From the NCBI GenBank assembly GCA_002329325.1, contig DCTX01000078.1, positions 1 through 64,000 of the forward strand: a DNA stretch of 64,000 nucleotides. Direction: 5' to 3'. Below are positions 26,734 to 35,712 of this stretch, piece by piece; position 1 is the stretch's first letter; the number at the start of each line of letters is the position of its first letter. The notes under the pieces are model-generated. The model saw nothing but the letters and a program-made list of their open reading frames with translations, did not search any database and was not told where the DNA came from. The stretch comes from Anaerolineales bacterium UBA1429 (GTDB lineage Bacteria; Chloroflexota; Anaerolineae; UBA1429). A program made the translations under genes and the position numbers.

Positions 26734-27594
26734 TCAGCGCTGGGCCCAGCCCGTGGGATGGTTCCAGTCGTTCGCCTTCCAGGGCATGTTCTCCGGCTTG
26801 ACCAGGGGGAGCATCTCCTGGAAGAAGGCCAGCCGCTCCGGGCCGCTCATGGGCGTAAAGCTCTCGGCCACGGCCAGGTCGGCCTCCAGCTCGGAGAGCT
26901 TGCTGCACCCGACGATGACCGTGGTCAGGGGCAGGCCCAGGGCATAGCGCAGCGCCTTGTCAGCCACCTGCCCCAGCCGCTTGTAGGCAAAGATCTTCAT
27001 GCCGATGACGCCCACGTTCTTGGCCTGGGCCACGGGCAGGAACTCTTCGGCGAAGGAGTAGATAAAGTGGTCCAGCACGGAGACCGCGCAGAGCACCGTG
27101 CTGAAATCGTAGCGTCGCAGCGCCTCGATCTGGACCTGCGGGTTGGTATGGCCCGAGATGCTGATGTGGCGCACGACGCCCTGCTCCTTGGCGGCGATCA
27201 TGGTCTCCAGGGCGCCGCCGGGGCCCGTCATGGCATCCAGCCGGGCAAAGCTCATCACATTGTGCATGCGCCACTCGTCCAGGTGGTCCGTCTGCAAGCG
27301 GCGCAGGCTATCCTCGAGCTGACGCTTGGCGCCCTCAGCCGTGGGGTCCCACACCTTGCTGGCGATCCACATCTCGTCGCGCCGCTCCCTGGCCACCAGG
27401 CCCACCCGCTCCTCGCTCTGCCCCCGGGAGTAGACCCAGGCTGTGTCAAAGTAGCGGATGCCCCGCTCCAGCGCGGTGTGCAGGATCTCGACGGCCTGGG
27501 CCTCGGAGCAGCCCTCTTCATCCACCAGCCGTTGGCAGCCCAAACTGAGGATGGGCATCGAAACACCGGTCTTGCCGAATGGTCGCGTCTCCAT
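26734..27594 (-). CDS. aldo/keto reductase
   Basis: 286 residues of the NAD(P)H-dependent AKR (alpha/beta)8 family. It starts METRPFGKTGVSMPILSLGCQ. Catalytic tetrad residues are visible: Asp in YFDTAWVYSRG together with Tyr, Lys in IASKVW and His in WRMHNVM. Late strands carry GVIGMKIFAYKRLG and a cofactor-binding VIVGCSKLSELEADL. It reduces carbonyl substrates, and the specific substrate is unknown. AAGGAG precedes the ATG. The RraA-like gene lies upstream on the same strand (134-bp gap), so co-transcription is possible. Confidence 0.92.
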   Translation of the reverse strand: METRPFGKTGVSMPILSLGCQRLVDEEGCSEAQAVEILHTALERGIRYFDTAWVYSRGQSEERVGLVARERRDEMWIASKVWDPTAEGAKRQLEDSLRRLQTDHLDEWRMHNVMSFARLDAMTGPGGALETMIAAKEQGVVRHISISGHTNPQVQIEALRRYDFSTVLCAVSVLDHFIYSFAEEFLPVAQAKNVGVIGMKIFAYKRLGQVADKALRYALGLPLTTVIVGCSKLSELEADLAVAESFTPMSGPERLAFFQEMLPLVKPENMPWKANDWNHPTGWAQR

Positions 27595-27728
27595 GGTGCA
27601 ATCTCCTTACAGAAAACGGTAAACAGCAACGGCATGCCCAGCATAGCCGCGCCAGGGCCGCTATGTCAAGCTGGGTGTGGGCAAGGGCGGCAAGAGCGGT
27701 TCCGGAGATGCCCTGTCCAGTGCCCCGG

Positions 27729-28463
27729 CTAGCCCTGCTCCTTGCGCCAGGCCTCGTATTCGCGGCGGGCCTCGTCGTTCAGCGGGTAGTACTTGCGCAG
27801 GTCGCCGCCCTGAGAGAGGCGCAGGCGGGTGAACTCCTCCCACTCGGAGTGTTCCTCGGCCCGCTTGACCAGCTCGGGCAACAGCTTGACGGGGATCACC
27901 ACGGCGCCGTCGTCATCGGCAATGATGACGTCGCCGGGCATCACCAGCACGTTGCCCACCGCCACAGGCACGTTCACGGCGTGGGGAAAGATGTTGGTCT
28001 GCACATGAAAGTTGGGCGTGACCCCCTTGAGCCACAGGCCCAAGCCCAGGTGCCTGGCCTCGGGATAGTCGCGGATGCAGCCGTCAATGACGACGCCGAT
28101 GCCGCCTTGCCCCTTGAAGTATGTCAGCATCATCTCGCCAAAGATGCCGCTGGTCAGGTCACCGCGGGCATCTACCACCACCACGTCGCCGGGCTGGGTG
28201 TGGTAGAGCACCTGCCGGTGCAATTGGCGCTCGGGCGTCTGGTACTCGCCCACCGGGTGCAGGTCCTCGCGCCGGGGCATGCATTGCAGCGTCAAGGCGG
28301 GCCCCACTACCTTGGCCCCGGGGCTATGGCAGGTCAGCCCCACCAGGTGCGGGTTGCGTATGCCCAGGCGCCCGAGCTCTCCCGCTGCCGTGGCTGCGCT
28401 GATCCCATACAGCTTCTCGATGAGTTCCCTGGGAGGCCGCTGGATGTCGGATGTCGGTAACAT
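27729..28463 (-). CDS. RraA family protein (HMG aldolase/oxaloacetate decarboxylase-like)
   Basis: 244 residues from ATG 28463 (GGAAGG 4 nt upstream); the longer frame to 28553 lacks a ribosome site. The RraA/MenG-like fold shows GDVVVVDARGDLTSGIFGEMM and GIGVVIDGCIRD, where the Arg-Asp pair is the metal/substrate site of 4-hydroxy-4-methyl-2-oxoglutarate aldolases; true RraA RNase E inhibitors lack part of this. A C-terminal extension of about 60 residues (ELVKRAEEHSEWEEF...) is like the longer aldolase-type members. I favour an aldolase/decarboxylase role on 2-oxo acids over RNase E regulation. Confidence 0.85.
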   Translation of the reverse strand: MLPTSDIQRPPRELIEKLYGISAATAAGELGRLGIRNPHLVGLTCHSPGAKVVGPALTLQCMPRREDLHPVGEYQTPERQLHRQVLYHTQPGDVVVVDARGDLTSGIFGEMMLTYFKGQGGIGVVIDGCIRDYPEARHLGLGLWLKGVTPNFHVQTNIFPHAVNVPVAVGNVLVMPGDVIIADDDGAVVIPVKLLPELVKRAEEHSEWEEFTRLRLSQGGDLRKYYPLNDEARREYEAWRKEQG

Positions 28464-28564
28464 GGCACCTTCCTTGCGCATCATAGGATCGCCCCGTGCA
28501 ATGGCCCACAGTGTATCGCAGCCGGGGCGCGGACCCAAACCCAAGTGAAACATTTTCGCCCGTT

Positions 28565-28593
28565 TTGGTTCTTATTCATAGAGAGCGTATACG
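28565..28593 (+). promoter_or_regulatory. sigma-70-type promoter for degV
   Basis: TTGGTT, a 17-bp spacer and TATACG, placing the transcript start near 28600, 32 bp before the ATG. Lies between the divergent RraA-like and DegV genes. Confidence 0.55.
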
Positions 28594-28631
28594 CGCGGGA
28601 CGGGGTTCCCTTTCCAGGAGGGAGGACGAGC

Positions 28632-29474
28632 ATGGGCGTACGCATAGTAACCGACACGAGCTGCGATCTGCCCTCTGAATTGGAGGCAGAACTCCTCGTC
28701 GCCGGCGTGCAAAAGATCCCTTTTCTCTACCACTTTGGCCAGGAAGCTTGCCTGGACAAGACCATGCCCATCGGTGAGTTCCTGCGGCGCGCCCAAGAGG
28801 TCTGGCCAACGACGGCGGCGCCCTCCTCGGGCGCCTTTGCCGAGGCGTTCCGTCGCGTGGTGGATCAGGGGCACCAGGTCCTTTGCATGACCATCACGGG
28901 CATCCATAGCGCCACCTACAGCGCTGCGGTTCTGGCCGCCGATTCGTTCGGGGCCGACAAGGTGACGGTGGTGGACACGCGCTCCCTCTCCCTGGCCCAG
29001 GGGCTGCTGGTGCTGGCGGCCGTGCGGGCCGCCCGCGACGACGCCGATATGCCCGAGATCGTGGCGCAGGTGCAGGATCTCAAGCGGCGCACGCACCTCT
29101 TTTTTGCCCTGGATACGCTGGACTATTTGGTCAAAGGAGGGCGCGCCAGCCGCATGGTGGGCATGCTGGCGACGCTACTGCGGCTCCGGCCGATCCTGAT
29201 GGTGGATGATGGCACGCTGACGTTGATCGAGAAACCCCGCCAGCGCAGCGCCGCCAAGAAGAGGTTGATCGCTCTGGCCGAGGCGCAACTGCCGGCGGAG
29301 ACGGTCGGCGTCATCCACGTGGCCTGCCCCGACGAGGCCGCCCAACTGGCCGCGGAGATTGCCCAGGTGAGCGGCGTGCCCCTGGAGCAGGTCCCCGTCA
29401 CGGAGACGGGCGCAGCCCTGGCGACCCACAGCGGCCCCGGGGCGCTGGGCGTCGTGGTGATCTCGCAGGAGTAG
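28632..29474 (+). CDS. DegV family fatty-acid-binding protein
   Basis: 280 residues from ATG 28632, with GGAGGGAGGA upstream. Family landmarks: VTDTSCDLP at the N-terminus, FLRRAQEVWPTTAAPSSGAFAEAF, MTITGIHSATYSAA, VVDTRSLSLAQGLLV, YLVKGGRASRM and RPILMVDDGTLTLIEKPR. DegV/FakB proteins bind a fatty acid between two domains; in Firmicutes FakB presents it to the kinase FakA for phosphorylation. No fakA is present in the window. A palindromic repeat follows the stop. Confidence 0.93.
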   Translation: MGVRIVTDTSCDLPSELEAELLVAGVQKIPFLYHFGQEACLDKTMPIGEFLRRAQEVWPTTAAPSSGAFAEAFRRVVDQGHQVLCMTITGIHSATYSAAVLAADSFGADKVTVVDTRSLSLAQGLLVLAAVRAARDDADMPEIVAQVQDLKRRTHLFFALDTLDYLVKGGRASRMVGMLATLLRLRPILMVDDGTLTLIEKPRQRSAAKKRLIALAEAQLPAETVGVIHVACPDEAAQLAAEIAQVSGVPLEQVPVTETGAALATHSGPGALGVVVISQE

Positions 29475-29513
29475 GGGCGCCATCGGGAGCGGGCGCGCGT
29501 CTATACCCAAGTT

Positions 29514-29535
29514 GGGGCGAGGCTTGCCTCGCCCC
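29514..29535. repeat. palindromic intergenic repeat, copy 2
   Basis: A 10-bp perfect inverted repeat (29514-29523 with 29526-29535, TT centre), reading GGGGCGAGGC then its complement, similar to the element at 5683-5706. Located 40 bp after degV, where it could also act as a transcript end. Confidence 0.65.
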
Positions 29536-29574
29536 TGGCAGGCCTGCCAATAGAAGACTCGGCCCCTCCTGGAC

Positions 29575-29603
29575 TTGACATTTTCCCCATATAGCCCCAT
29601 GAT
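29575..29603 (+). promoter_or_regulatory. promoter for the GNRAV/HEMGH gene
   Basis: A perfect TTGACA, a 17-bp spacer and CATGAT, 36 bp before the ATG at 29639. Confidence 0.55.
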
Positions 29604-29638
29604 AGTTATGTCGTGCTGGGTTCCTTGTGGGAGGTGCC

Positions 29639-30634
29639 ATGCGTACCAAGATCAAGCTCCGGCAGGCCCGCGTGCGCCGTCGCCGCGCTGCAGTGGCCGA
29701 CGATGAGCGCCTCCTCACCCCAGGCGTCGCCTATGCCCGTCCTGCCCACGCCCAGTTGGCGGCCGAACCGGCGAGCTGGCGAGCCACCGATCTGCTGGGC
29801 CTGCAGCACAGGGCCGGCAACCGCGCCGTGGGCCATTTGCTGGGCCGGCAACCCGCCCCCCTTCCTTCCGTGACCCTTTCTCCCCAGCGCCAGCGTGAGC
29901 AGGCCGTGCTCACCTGGCCCCTGCGCCGCGTCCGGCAGAACAGCCTGCAGCGCATCTCGATCCCCCGCACGGCGACGGCCGATCCCGATTGGAAGATGGT
30001 GCCGCGAGAGCACCTGGCTCGTGTGCGCGCGGCGGTGGCCATCATCAATCAGAAGGTGCGCTCGCGACGGCTGATCACCTACTTTCGCGACAATGCCCCG
30101 GGCGGCACACTGAACACCCTGCAGCAGGTGGCGAATCGCGCCCAGGTGTGGGAGTTGCGCAGCGAGGGCAGCCAGGGCTTGAGCGAGCAGGGCGGCCGCA
30201 ACATGGCCTATGATACCCTGATCTATCGCATCGGGCGCTGGCAGATCGCTGCCACGCTGCTGCACGAGATGGGCCATCTTTCGGGGCTCACCGGGGCAGA
30301 GGCAGATGAGCGCAGATGCGAGGGGGCCATTGACGCTGCGCGGGTCTATGCCCCCTTTATCGAGTCGGTGCGGCCGCGTCAGGCTGCCCCCGGCGATGAG
30401 GTAACCATCTCTGGCATGAGCTTTGGGCCGAGCCAGGAGAGCACCGACCGGGTGACCATCGGCGGCGTTGATGCAGGCCGGGCGACGGCCTGGGAGTGGC
30501 GCCATGCAGGCGGCGGCACGATTCGAGTGCGGGTACCCACCGGCGCCCATAGCGGCGAATTGGTGGTGGAGAACAACCGCATCCCCAGCAACCGGGTGCC
30601 GCTGCGCATACGCGAGCCGGCCCCAGCGCCCTAG
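29639..30634 (+). CDS. putative zincin with GNRAV motif and IPT/TIG-like domain
   Basis: 331 residues from ATG 29639 (GGAGGTG 2-3 nt upstream). The N-terminal 70 residues are basic and contain LLGLQHRAGNRAVGHLLG, very like the LQ-x-x-(A/S)GN-x-AV-x-x-L segment found at the start of many DUF4157 and other proteins linked to extracellular contractile injection systems. A central domain (about 120-235) holds LLHEMGHLSG, a metalloprotease-type HExxH. The C-terminal part (about 245-325) reads RPRQAAPGDEVTISGMSFG and VTIGGVDAG, an IPT/TIG Ig-like domain. No signal peptide is evident, so another export route or cytoplasmic location is implied. Protease activity is inferred from the motif only; a third zinc ligand is not obvious. 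Confidence 0.8.
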   Translation: MRTKIKLRQARVRRRRAAVADDERLLTPGVAYARPAHAQLAAEPASWRATDLLGLQHRAGNRAVGHLLGRQPAPLPSVTLSPQRQREQAVLTWPLRRVRQNSLQRISIPRTATADPDWKMVPREHLARVRAAVAIINQKVRSRRLITYFRDNAPGGTLNTLQQVANRAQVWELRSEGSQGLSEQGGRNMAYDTLIYRIGRWQIAATLLHEMGHLSGLTGAEADERRCEGAIDAARVYAPFIESVRPRQAAPGDEVTISGMSFGPSQESTDRVTIGGVDAGRATAWEWRHAGGGTIRVRVPTGAHSGELVVENNRIPSNRVPLRIREPAPAP

Positions 30635-30643
30635 CCATCGGCC

Positions 30644-31522
30644 TCAAGCGCTGCGCCAGATCTCCAGGGCGAATTCGTGGGGCTTGCCCCCCGCGACCGC
30701 CTGTAGCCAGGGCTCTTGCGCCACTATCAGGCTCACGGCGCCATAGGTGCAGACCGTGATCGGACCCTGTTGCGCCCGGGCCCGCAGCCGATCCAGCACC
30801 GCCCGCAGGATGCGCCCCTTGAACGGCGTGAACAAGTAGAACACCGTCCCGGCCGACAGGTCGGCCTCGCGTGCGTCGGCCAGCACAAAAGTCACCTGAT
30901 CCAACCCAAAGGAGGCTGCCAACCTTCGGCTGAAGGCGTGGTAATCAGGCTGGATCTCGATCCCGCAGGCCGGCGCCCCCGTCAGCCAGTGCACGACGAT
31001 GGCGGCGCGCCCCAATCCGGCGCCCAGATCGCAAAAGCAATCACCCTGCTCCAAGGGCACGTGGTCTACCAGATCCAGGAGGACGCGCACCGGCGTATCT
31101 TCCAGGTGCACGATATCGGGATGCTCGACGGAGGGGCTGCCCGCAAAGGCATCCAGCTCGAGCACGCCATCCACCAGGGCATCGGCCGGCTCGTAATCCA
31201 TGTGCAGCGCCGAGTCATCAGGCTGGCCATAGCGGGAGTAGCGCCCCAGCAGGGCCCGGACCGGCTCGCCAAAGACCTGGTCCTGACGCATCCAGTGGCG
31301 CACGCGCCCAAAGTAGCGCGCATTGACCGCCTCCAGGCGGGCGCGCAGGGCAGCGGCCCGCGCGCCGTAGGCCTGGGCCGCCTTCCCCCTGGCCTGGAAG
31401 ACCTGGTAGATAAAGGCCAGTTGCTCCAGCGCCTCCACCCGCTCTCCCAGGGCCTCTTCCTCCAGCAGACTGGCGTCGGCTTCGAGGGCCAACAGATCGG
31501 CGATCACCGGGTCACTCGTCAT
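30644..31522 (-). CDS. class I SAM-dependent methyltransferase
   Basis: 292 residues from ATG 31522, with GAGGTG 6 nt upstream; the frame to 31567 has no ribosome site. The Rossmann motif I is FCDLGAGLGRAAIVVHWL, followed by acidic motif II ACGIEIQPDY, and VTFVLADAREAD and VFYLFTPFKG in the later strands. The layout (motif I at about residue 170, after a 130-residue helical N-terminus) recalls DOT1-like or protein methyltransferases, but the substrate is not identifiable. It converges on the zincin-like gene with a 9-bp gap and no hairpin. Confidence 0.85.
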   Translation of the reverse strand: MTSDPVIADLLALEADASLLEEEALGERVEALEQLAFIYQVFQARGKAAQAYGARAAALRARLEAVNARYFGRVRHWMRQDQVFGEPVRALLGRYSRYGQPDDSALHMDYEPADALVDGVLELDAFAGSPSVEHPDIVHLEDTPVRVLLDLVDHVPLEQGDCFCDLGAGLGRAAIVVHWLTGAPACGIEIQPDYHAFSRRLAASFGLDQVTFVLADAREADLSAGTVFYLFTPFKGRILRAVLDRLRARAQQGPITVCTYGAVSLIVAQEPWLQAVAGGKPHEFALEIWRSA

Positions 31523-31625
31523 GCACAGCACCTCACACGTTCTCGCTATCAGGCTCGCTATGAGCAAGCAGTATAGGGCGGTGTGCGCGCCCTGTCAGAT
31601 CCTACCCGCGCACCGGCGGCTCCTG

Positions 31626-31631
31626 TATAAT
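31626..31631 (+). promoter_or_regulatory. -10 element for the DUF4139 gene
   Basis: A perfect TATAAT with no clear -35 box, 102 bp before the ATG at 31733. Confidence 0.45.
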
Positions 31632-31732
31632 GACCACAGGAGATGTGCACCGGTGGCTTGCCGGGAACGTTGCATACCCGTTTCGCGTCTCCAGTGTATG
31701 GGGTTCTGAACCATCTAGTTAGGAGGAATACG

Positions 31733-33292
31733 ATGCAAGGCAACACACGCCGCGCCTATCTCATTTTCGTTGCGGCGATCCTGGTGCTGACGGTGACCGC
31801 CACCGCCTTTGCCCAGACGGTCGCCCCCACTGCCACGTCGCGGGCCGCCCTGACGCCGGAGACCAACGAGGCCGCCGAGGACGAAGAGGCGGTAGCGGAG
31901 GAATCACCAGCTGAGGAGGAGGCAGGCCTCGCGGCCATGGCCCTGCCCGGCTCCCTCGAGCTCACCGTGTACAACCAGAACCTGGGTCTGGTCAAAGAGG
32001 TGCGCACCCTGGATCTGGCCGCCGGGATCAACGAGGTGCGCTTTACCGACGTGGCCAGCCAGATCCAGCCGACCACGGTGCACGTCGTATCGCTGACGGC
32101 CCCCAACCAGACGATCCTGCTGGAGCAGAACTATGAGTACGACCTGGTCAGCAGCTACAAGCTCCTGCAGCGCTACATTGACCAGCCGATCCGCCTGACC
32201 ACCAGCCAGGGGCAGATCTACACCGGCACGCTCCTCTCGGGCTATGACGATGTGATCCTGGCGACGGACGAGGGGATCAACATCATCAAGGCCGACGAGA
32301 TCCAGGAGTTCTCCTTCCCCGCCCTGCCCGAAGGGCTGATCACCCGGCCCACCCTGGTGTGGCTGCTGCAGGCCGACGAGGCGGGCGAGCAGGAGCTGCA
32401 GGTGACCTATCTCACCAGCGGCATTAGCTGGCAGGCCGATTACATCGCCATGCTGAACGCCGACGATGACGAGCTTTCGCTCACCGGCTGGATCAGCCTG
32501 GATAACAACAGCGGCGCCACCTATCGCGATGCCAAGCTCAAGCTCGTGGCGGGCGAGATCAGCCAGGTCGTCGTCGAAAAAGAGTACGCGATGGAGGACA
32601 TGCTCGTCCGCGCCATGGCGACCCCGGCGCCCCAGGTGGCCGAGCGCAGCTTCTTCGAGTACCACCTGTACGAGGTTGCCCGCCCCGTCACGGTGCGCGA
32701 TCGCCAGACCAAGCAGATCGAGTTCGTGCAGGCCCCCGAGGTGGCGGTGGAGAAGGAATACGTCTTCCAGTTCACCTCGCCCATCTATGTAGGGCTGGGC
32801 AGCGCCATCACCGAGCGCTACTATGAGAGCGCTGCGCCGGTGAATGCCGAGGTGCGCATCGAGATCGTGAACGACGAAGAGAGCGGGCTGGGCATGCCCC
32901 TCCCCCAGGGCATCGTCCGCGTCTACAAAGAGGACATTGACGGGGGCGCCCAACTGGTGGGCGAGGCCAGCATCAACCACACGCCTCGCAACGAGGCGAT
33001 CAACCTGACCCTGGGGCGCGCCTTTGACATCGTGGGCGAGCGCACCCAGACCAACTTCCGCCAACTGGGCGAGCGCCAGATCGAGGAGACGATCGAGATC
33101 GAGCTGCGCAACCAGAAGGATGAGCCGGTCACCGTGCGGCTGATCGAGAACCTCTACCGCGCTCAGGATGCGGAGGTGCTCGAAAGCAGCGCCGACTATA
33201 CCGAGGTGGATGCCAACACCATCGAGTACGAGGTCGAGATCGGGGCCGAGGGCTCGGCGACCATCACCTACACGGTGATGTATCGCTGGTAG
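31733..33292 (+). CDS. exported DUF4139 domain protein
   Basis: 519 residues from ATG 31733 (AGGAGG 6 nt upstream). A signal peptide (AYLIFVAAILVLTVTATAFAQ) precedes an acidic low-complexity linker (EEAVAEESPAEEE). The body matches the DUF4139 arrangement: N-terminal beta domain with LTVYNQNLGLVKEVRTLDL and INEVRFTDVASQIQPTTV, then YLTSGISWQADYIAML and a series of VTVRLIENLYR-type strands. DUF4139 proteins are secreted, beta-rich and of unknown function. The gene is monocistronic and ends at a strong bidirectional terminator. Confidence 0.88.
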   Translation: MQGNTRRAYLIFVAAILVLTVTATAFAQTVAPTATSRAALTPETNEAAEDEEAVAEESPAEEEAGLAAMALPGSLELTVYNQNLGLVKEVRTLDLAAGINEVRFTDVASQIQPTTVHVVSLTAPNQTILLEQNYEYDLVSSYKLLQRYIDQPIRLTTSQGQIYTGTLLSGYDDVILATDEGINIIKADEIQEFSFPALPEGLITRPTLVWLLQADEAGEQELQVTYLTSGISWQADYIAMLNADDDELSLTGWISLDNNSGATYRDAKLKLVAGEISQVVVEKEYAMEDMLVRAMATPAPQVAERSFFEYHLYEVARPVTVRDRQTKQIEFVQAPEVAVEKEYVFQFTSPIYVGLGSAITERYYESAAPVNAEVRIEIVNDEESGLGMPLPQGIVRVYKEDIDGGAQLVGEASINHTPRNEAINLTLGRAFDIVGERTQTNFRQLGERQIEETIEIELRNQKDEPVTVRLIENLYRAQDAEVLESSADYTEVDANTIEYEVEIGAEGSATITYTVMYRW

Positions 33293-33308
33293 CCGGCCGC
33301 AACGCCAC

Positions 33309-33348
33309 GCGGGGGAGGGCTGTGAACAGCCCTCCCCCGCGCGCTTTT
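33309..33348. terminator. bidirectional terminator between DUF4139 and nucleoside kinase genes
   Basis: A perfect 14-bp stem (33309-33322 with 33327-33340), TGAA loop, then CGCTTTT, between convergent stops. Confidence 0.85.
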
Positions 33349-35065
33349 ACCAGCGGAAATCCCGCAGCACCGACCCCCCGATGAACTCGCGCAGGATCGA
33401 GTTCTCCGGCACCAGGGAGCCATCGCACGGCTTGAGCCACCGCAGGAAGCTGAGCAGCCGGCGCGCCTCCACCGATTCGGGCGCCCCATGGGGCACCTGC
33501 AGCAGCAGCGGCTCGGCCAGCGGCTTGAGCACCGAGAGCTCGTAGACCAGGGCCGAGTTGAACATGACATCGGCGTTTTCCTGGTACGGAAAGATGTTGC
33601 GCTCCTCGCCTCGCCGCACACCCTGCCAACGGCGGATCGTCTCGGTGGCCGAGATGCTCCGGTAGCGCTGGTCGCGCACGATGCGCCGCAACAGACGGTT
33701 ATCGGTGGTGGGGATGCGGTTGTGGTGATCCAGGTTCAACTGGGTCAATGCCGAGACGTACACGCGAAAGACCTGCTCCTCGGGGATCTGGTAGATCAGC
33801 TCCGGGTTCAGCCCGTGGATCCCCTCGATGAGCAAGATGGCGTCGCCATCCAGCTGGACCTCAGGGCCGGGCAAGCTCCGGCCTGTGGGGAAATCGAAGC
33901 GGGGGATCTGCACCCGTTGCCCCGCCAGCAGCGCCGCCAACTGCTCGTTGAACAACCGGACGTTCACCGCCCCCAGCGACTCGAAATCGTACTCGCCGTG
34001 CTCGTCCCGCGGCGTAAGCTCGCGATCCACGAAATAGTCGTCCAGCCCCAGGGGGAACGGCCTGCGCTCCGAGGCCATGAGCTGGATGGCCAGCCGGTTG
34101 GCAAAGGTGGTCTTGCCCGATGATGAGGGCCCGGCGATCAGCACCAGGCGCACGGTCCCGCGGGCGAGGATGGCCTGGGCGATCTCGGAGATGCGCTTCT
34201 CATGCAGCGCCTCTGAGACCAGGACCGCCCGCTGGGCCTGGCCGCTCTCGATGGCCTCGTTCATCGAGCCCACGTCCTCGATGCCCAGGATGCCCAGCCA
34301 GCGGCCGTACTCGCGGAATACCCCCATCAGTTTGGGATACTGACGGTGGGAATCCAGGGGGTAGATGTGTTTGCGTATCTGGATGCGCAGGATGAACCCC
34401 GGCCCATAGTGCTCCAGCGAGAACTCGCCCAGGCGACCCGTGTGCGGCAGCATGTGGCCGTAGAAATAGTCACGCACGCCGCGCAGGGTATAGACCGTGA
34501 CGGCGCCCCCCTCACGTCCTGTAAAGAGGCGCACCTTGTCTTCATAGCCCTGGGAGGCGAAAAGATCGATGGCTTCCTGCAGCGGCAGGCGCTCCTTGTA
34601 GATCGGCTCGTCGGCCGCCAGAATCTCGCGCATGCGCCCGGCGATGGCCTCCAGCTCGCCCTCTGTGAAGGGCGGCCGCCCCTCCACCTGGCAGTAGAAC
34701 CCCCCCAGGGTGACCGAGTGGTCCACATACAGCCGCCCCTCGGGGAACAGCTCGCGGGCCGCCACGATCATGACAAACGTCAGGGAGCGCTGGTAGATGC
34801 GCAGGCCATCGGCGGAGTAGGTGTCCACGGGCTGGACATCGCAATCGCGCACCACGGGGTAGCTCAGCTCGCGCAGCTCGCCATCCACCAGGGCGCCGAC
34901 GATGGCGGCCTCGGGCTCGGTGTAGGCGGCATCGATGAAATCCAACAGCGGCGTGCCCACCGGCCCCTGATAGATGCGCCCATCGCTCAGATGGATGCGC
35001 ACCGTCTTGCGGGGCCGCGATAGCGTGATCCTGCTGCGCGCGGGGCGATCAGGAGGGGCGGTCAT
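33347..35065 (-). CDS. TGS-domain nucleoside (uridine-type) kinase
   Basis: 572 residues. The N-terminus (about 18-85) is TGS-like (KTVRIHLSDGRIYQGPVGTPLLDF). A threonyl-tRNA-synthetase-like second domain (about 90-260) has VDHSVTLGGFYCQVEGRPPFTE. The C-terminal half is a phosphoribulokinase/uridine-kinase P-loop domain with AGPSSSGKTTFANRLAIQL, LGLDDYFVDRELTPRDEHGEYDFESLGAV, and LLIEGIHGLN. This three-part fusion is a recognised nucleoside kinase family of about 550 residues in many anaerobes and Chloroflexota. It would phosphorylate a nucleoside in the cytoplasm. Its ATG overlaps the stop of the upstream aldolase by 4 bp, indicating one operon. Confidence 0.9.
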   Translation of the reverse strand: MTAPPDRPARSRITLSRPRKTVRIHLSDGRIYQGPVGTPLLDFIDAAYTEPEAAIVGALVDGELRELSYPVVRDCDVQPVDTYSADGLRIYQRSLTFVMIVAARELFPEGRLYVDHSVTLGGFYCQVEGRPPFTEGELEAIAGRMREILAADEPIYKERLPLQEAIDLFASQGYEDKVRLFTGREGGAVTVYTLRGVRDYFYGHMLPHTGRLGEFSLEHYGPGFILRIQIRKHIYPLDSHRQYPKLMGVFREYGRWLGILGIEDVGSMNEAIESGQAQRAVLVSEALHEKRISEIAQAILARGTVRLVLIAGPSSSGKTTFANRLAIQLMASERRPFPLGLDDYFVDRELTPRDEHGEYDFESLGAVNVRLFNEQLAALLAGQRVQIPRFDFPTGRSLPGPEVQLDGDAILLIEGIHGLNPELIYQIPEEQVFRVYVSALTQLNLDHHNRIPTTDNRLLRRIVRDQRYRSISATETIRRWQGVRRGEERNIFPYQENADVMFNSALVYELSVLKPLAEPLLLQVPHGAPESVEARRLLSFLRWLKPCDGSLVPENSILREFIGGSVLRDFRW

Positions 35066-35712
35066 CGCGATTGCCCATAGTCATTCATGTACACCTGATG
35101 GGCGCGGGCCACCTCGTCGGCGGGGATCTCATCGGGCTGACCGAGCTGCAGCGCGTAATAGACGGTGCGGGCCACATCCTCCACCATCACGGCAGCCTTG
35201 ACGGCGGCCTCCACCGTGGGGCCGATGGTGAACACGCCATGGTTCTTGATGAGGATCGCCCGGCTGGTGCCGATGGAGCGCACCAGTTCACGCCCGATCT
35301 CCTCGCCGCCGATCTGGCAGTAATCCCCGATGGGGATGGGGCCGCCGAACTCGTCGGCGATGGCCGTGAGCACCACAGGGATCGGCTTGCCCACGGCGGC
35401 AAAGGCCGTGGCAAAAGTCGAGTGGGTGTGCACCATGCCCATCACGTCGGGTCGATGGCGGTAGACGTACAGGTGGGTGGCGGCATCTACCGAAGGCTTG
35501 AGATCGCCCTGCATCACGCGGCCATCCAGATCCACCACCACCATCTGCTCCGGCCGCATGGCCTCATAGCGCACCCCGCTGGGCTTGATAACGATATAGC
35601 CCGTCTCCGGATCGCGGCCGCTGACGTTGCCGCTGGTCCAGGTGACCAGGCCCGCGTCGGGCAGCATGCGGTTGCCCTCGTATACCTGTTGGCGCAACTG
35701 CTCGATTGACAT
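35062..35712 (-). CDS. class II aldolase/epimerase, AraD/FucA-like
   Basis: 216 residues from ATG 35712 (GGGGGAG upstream). Motifs of the class II aldolase/adducin family: WTSGNVSGRD, VIKPSGVRYE, MVHTHSTFATAFA (two zinc His) and IKNHGVFTIG (third His), ending HQVYMNDYGQ like the C-terminus of L-ribulose-5-phosphate 4-epimerase. The HADYF loop of E. coli AraD is replaced by ADEFGGPIPIGDY. It acts on a sugar phosphate, epimerase or aldolase. The 4-bp overlap with the kinase suggests joint use in pentose/nucleoside salvage, an inference. Confidence 0.85.
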   Translation of the reverse strand: MSIEQLRQQVYEGNRMLPDAGLVTWTSGNVSGRDPETGYIVIKPSGVRYEAMRPEQMVVVDLDGRVMQGDLKPSVDAATHLYVYRHRPDVMGMVHTHSTFATAFAAVGKPIPVVLTAIADEFGGPIPIGDYCQIGGEEIGRELVRSIGTSRAILIKNHGVFTIGPTVEAAVKAAVMVEDVARTVYYALQLGQPDEIPADEVARAHQVYMNDYGQSR

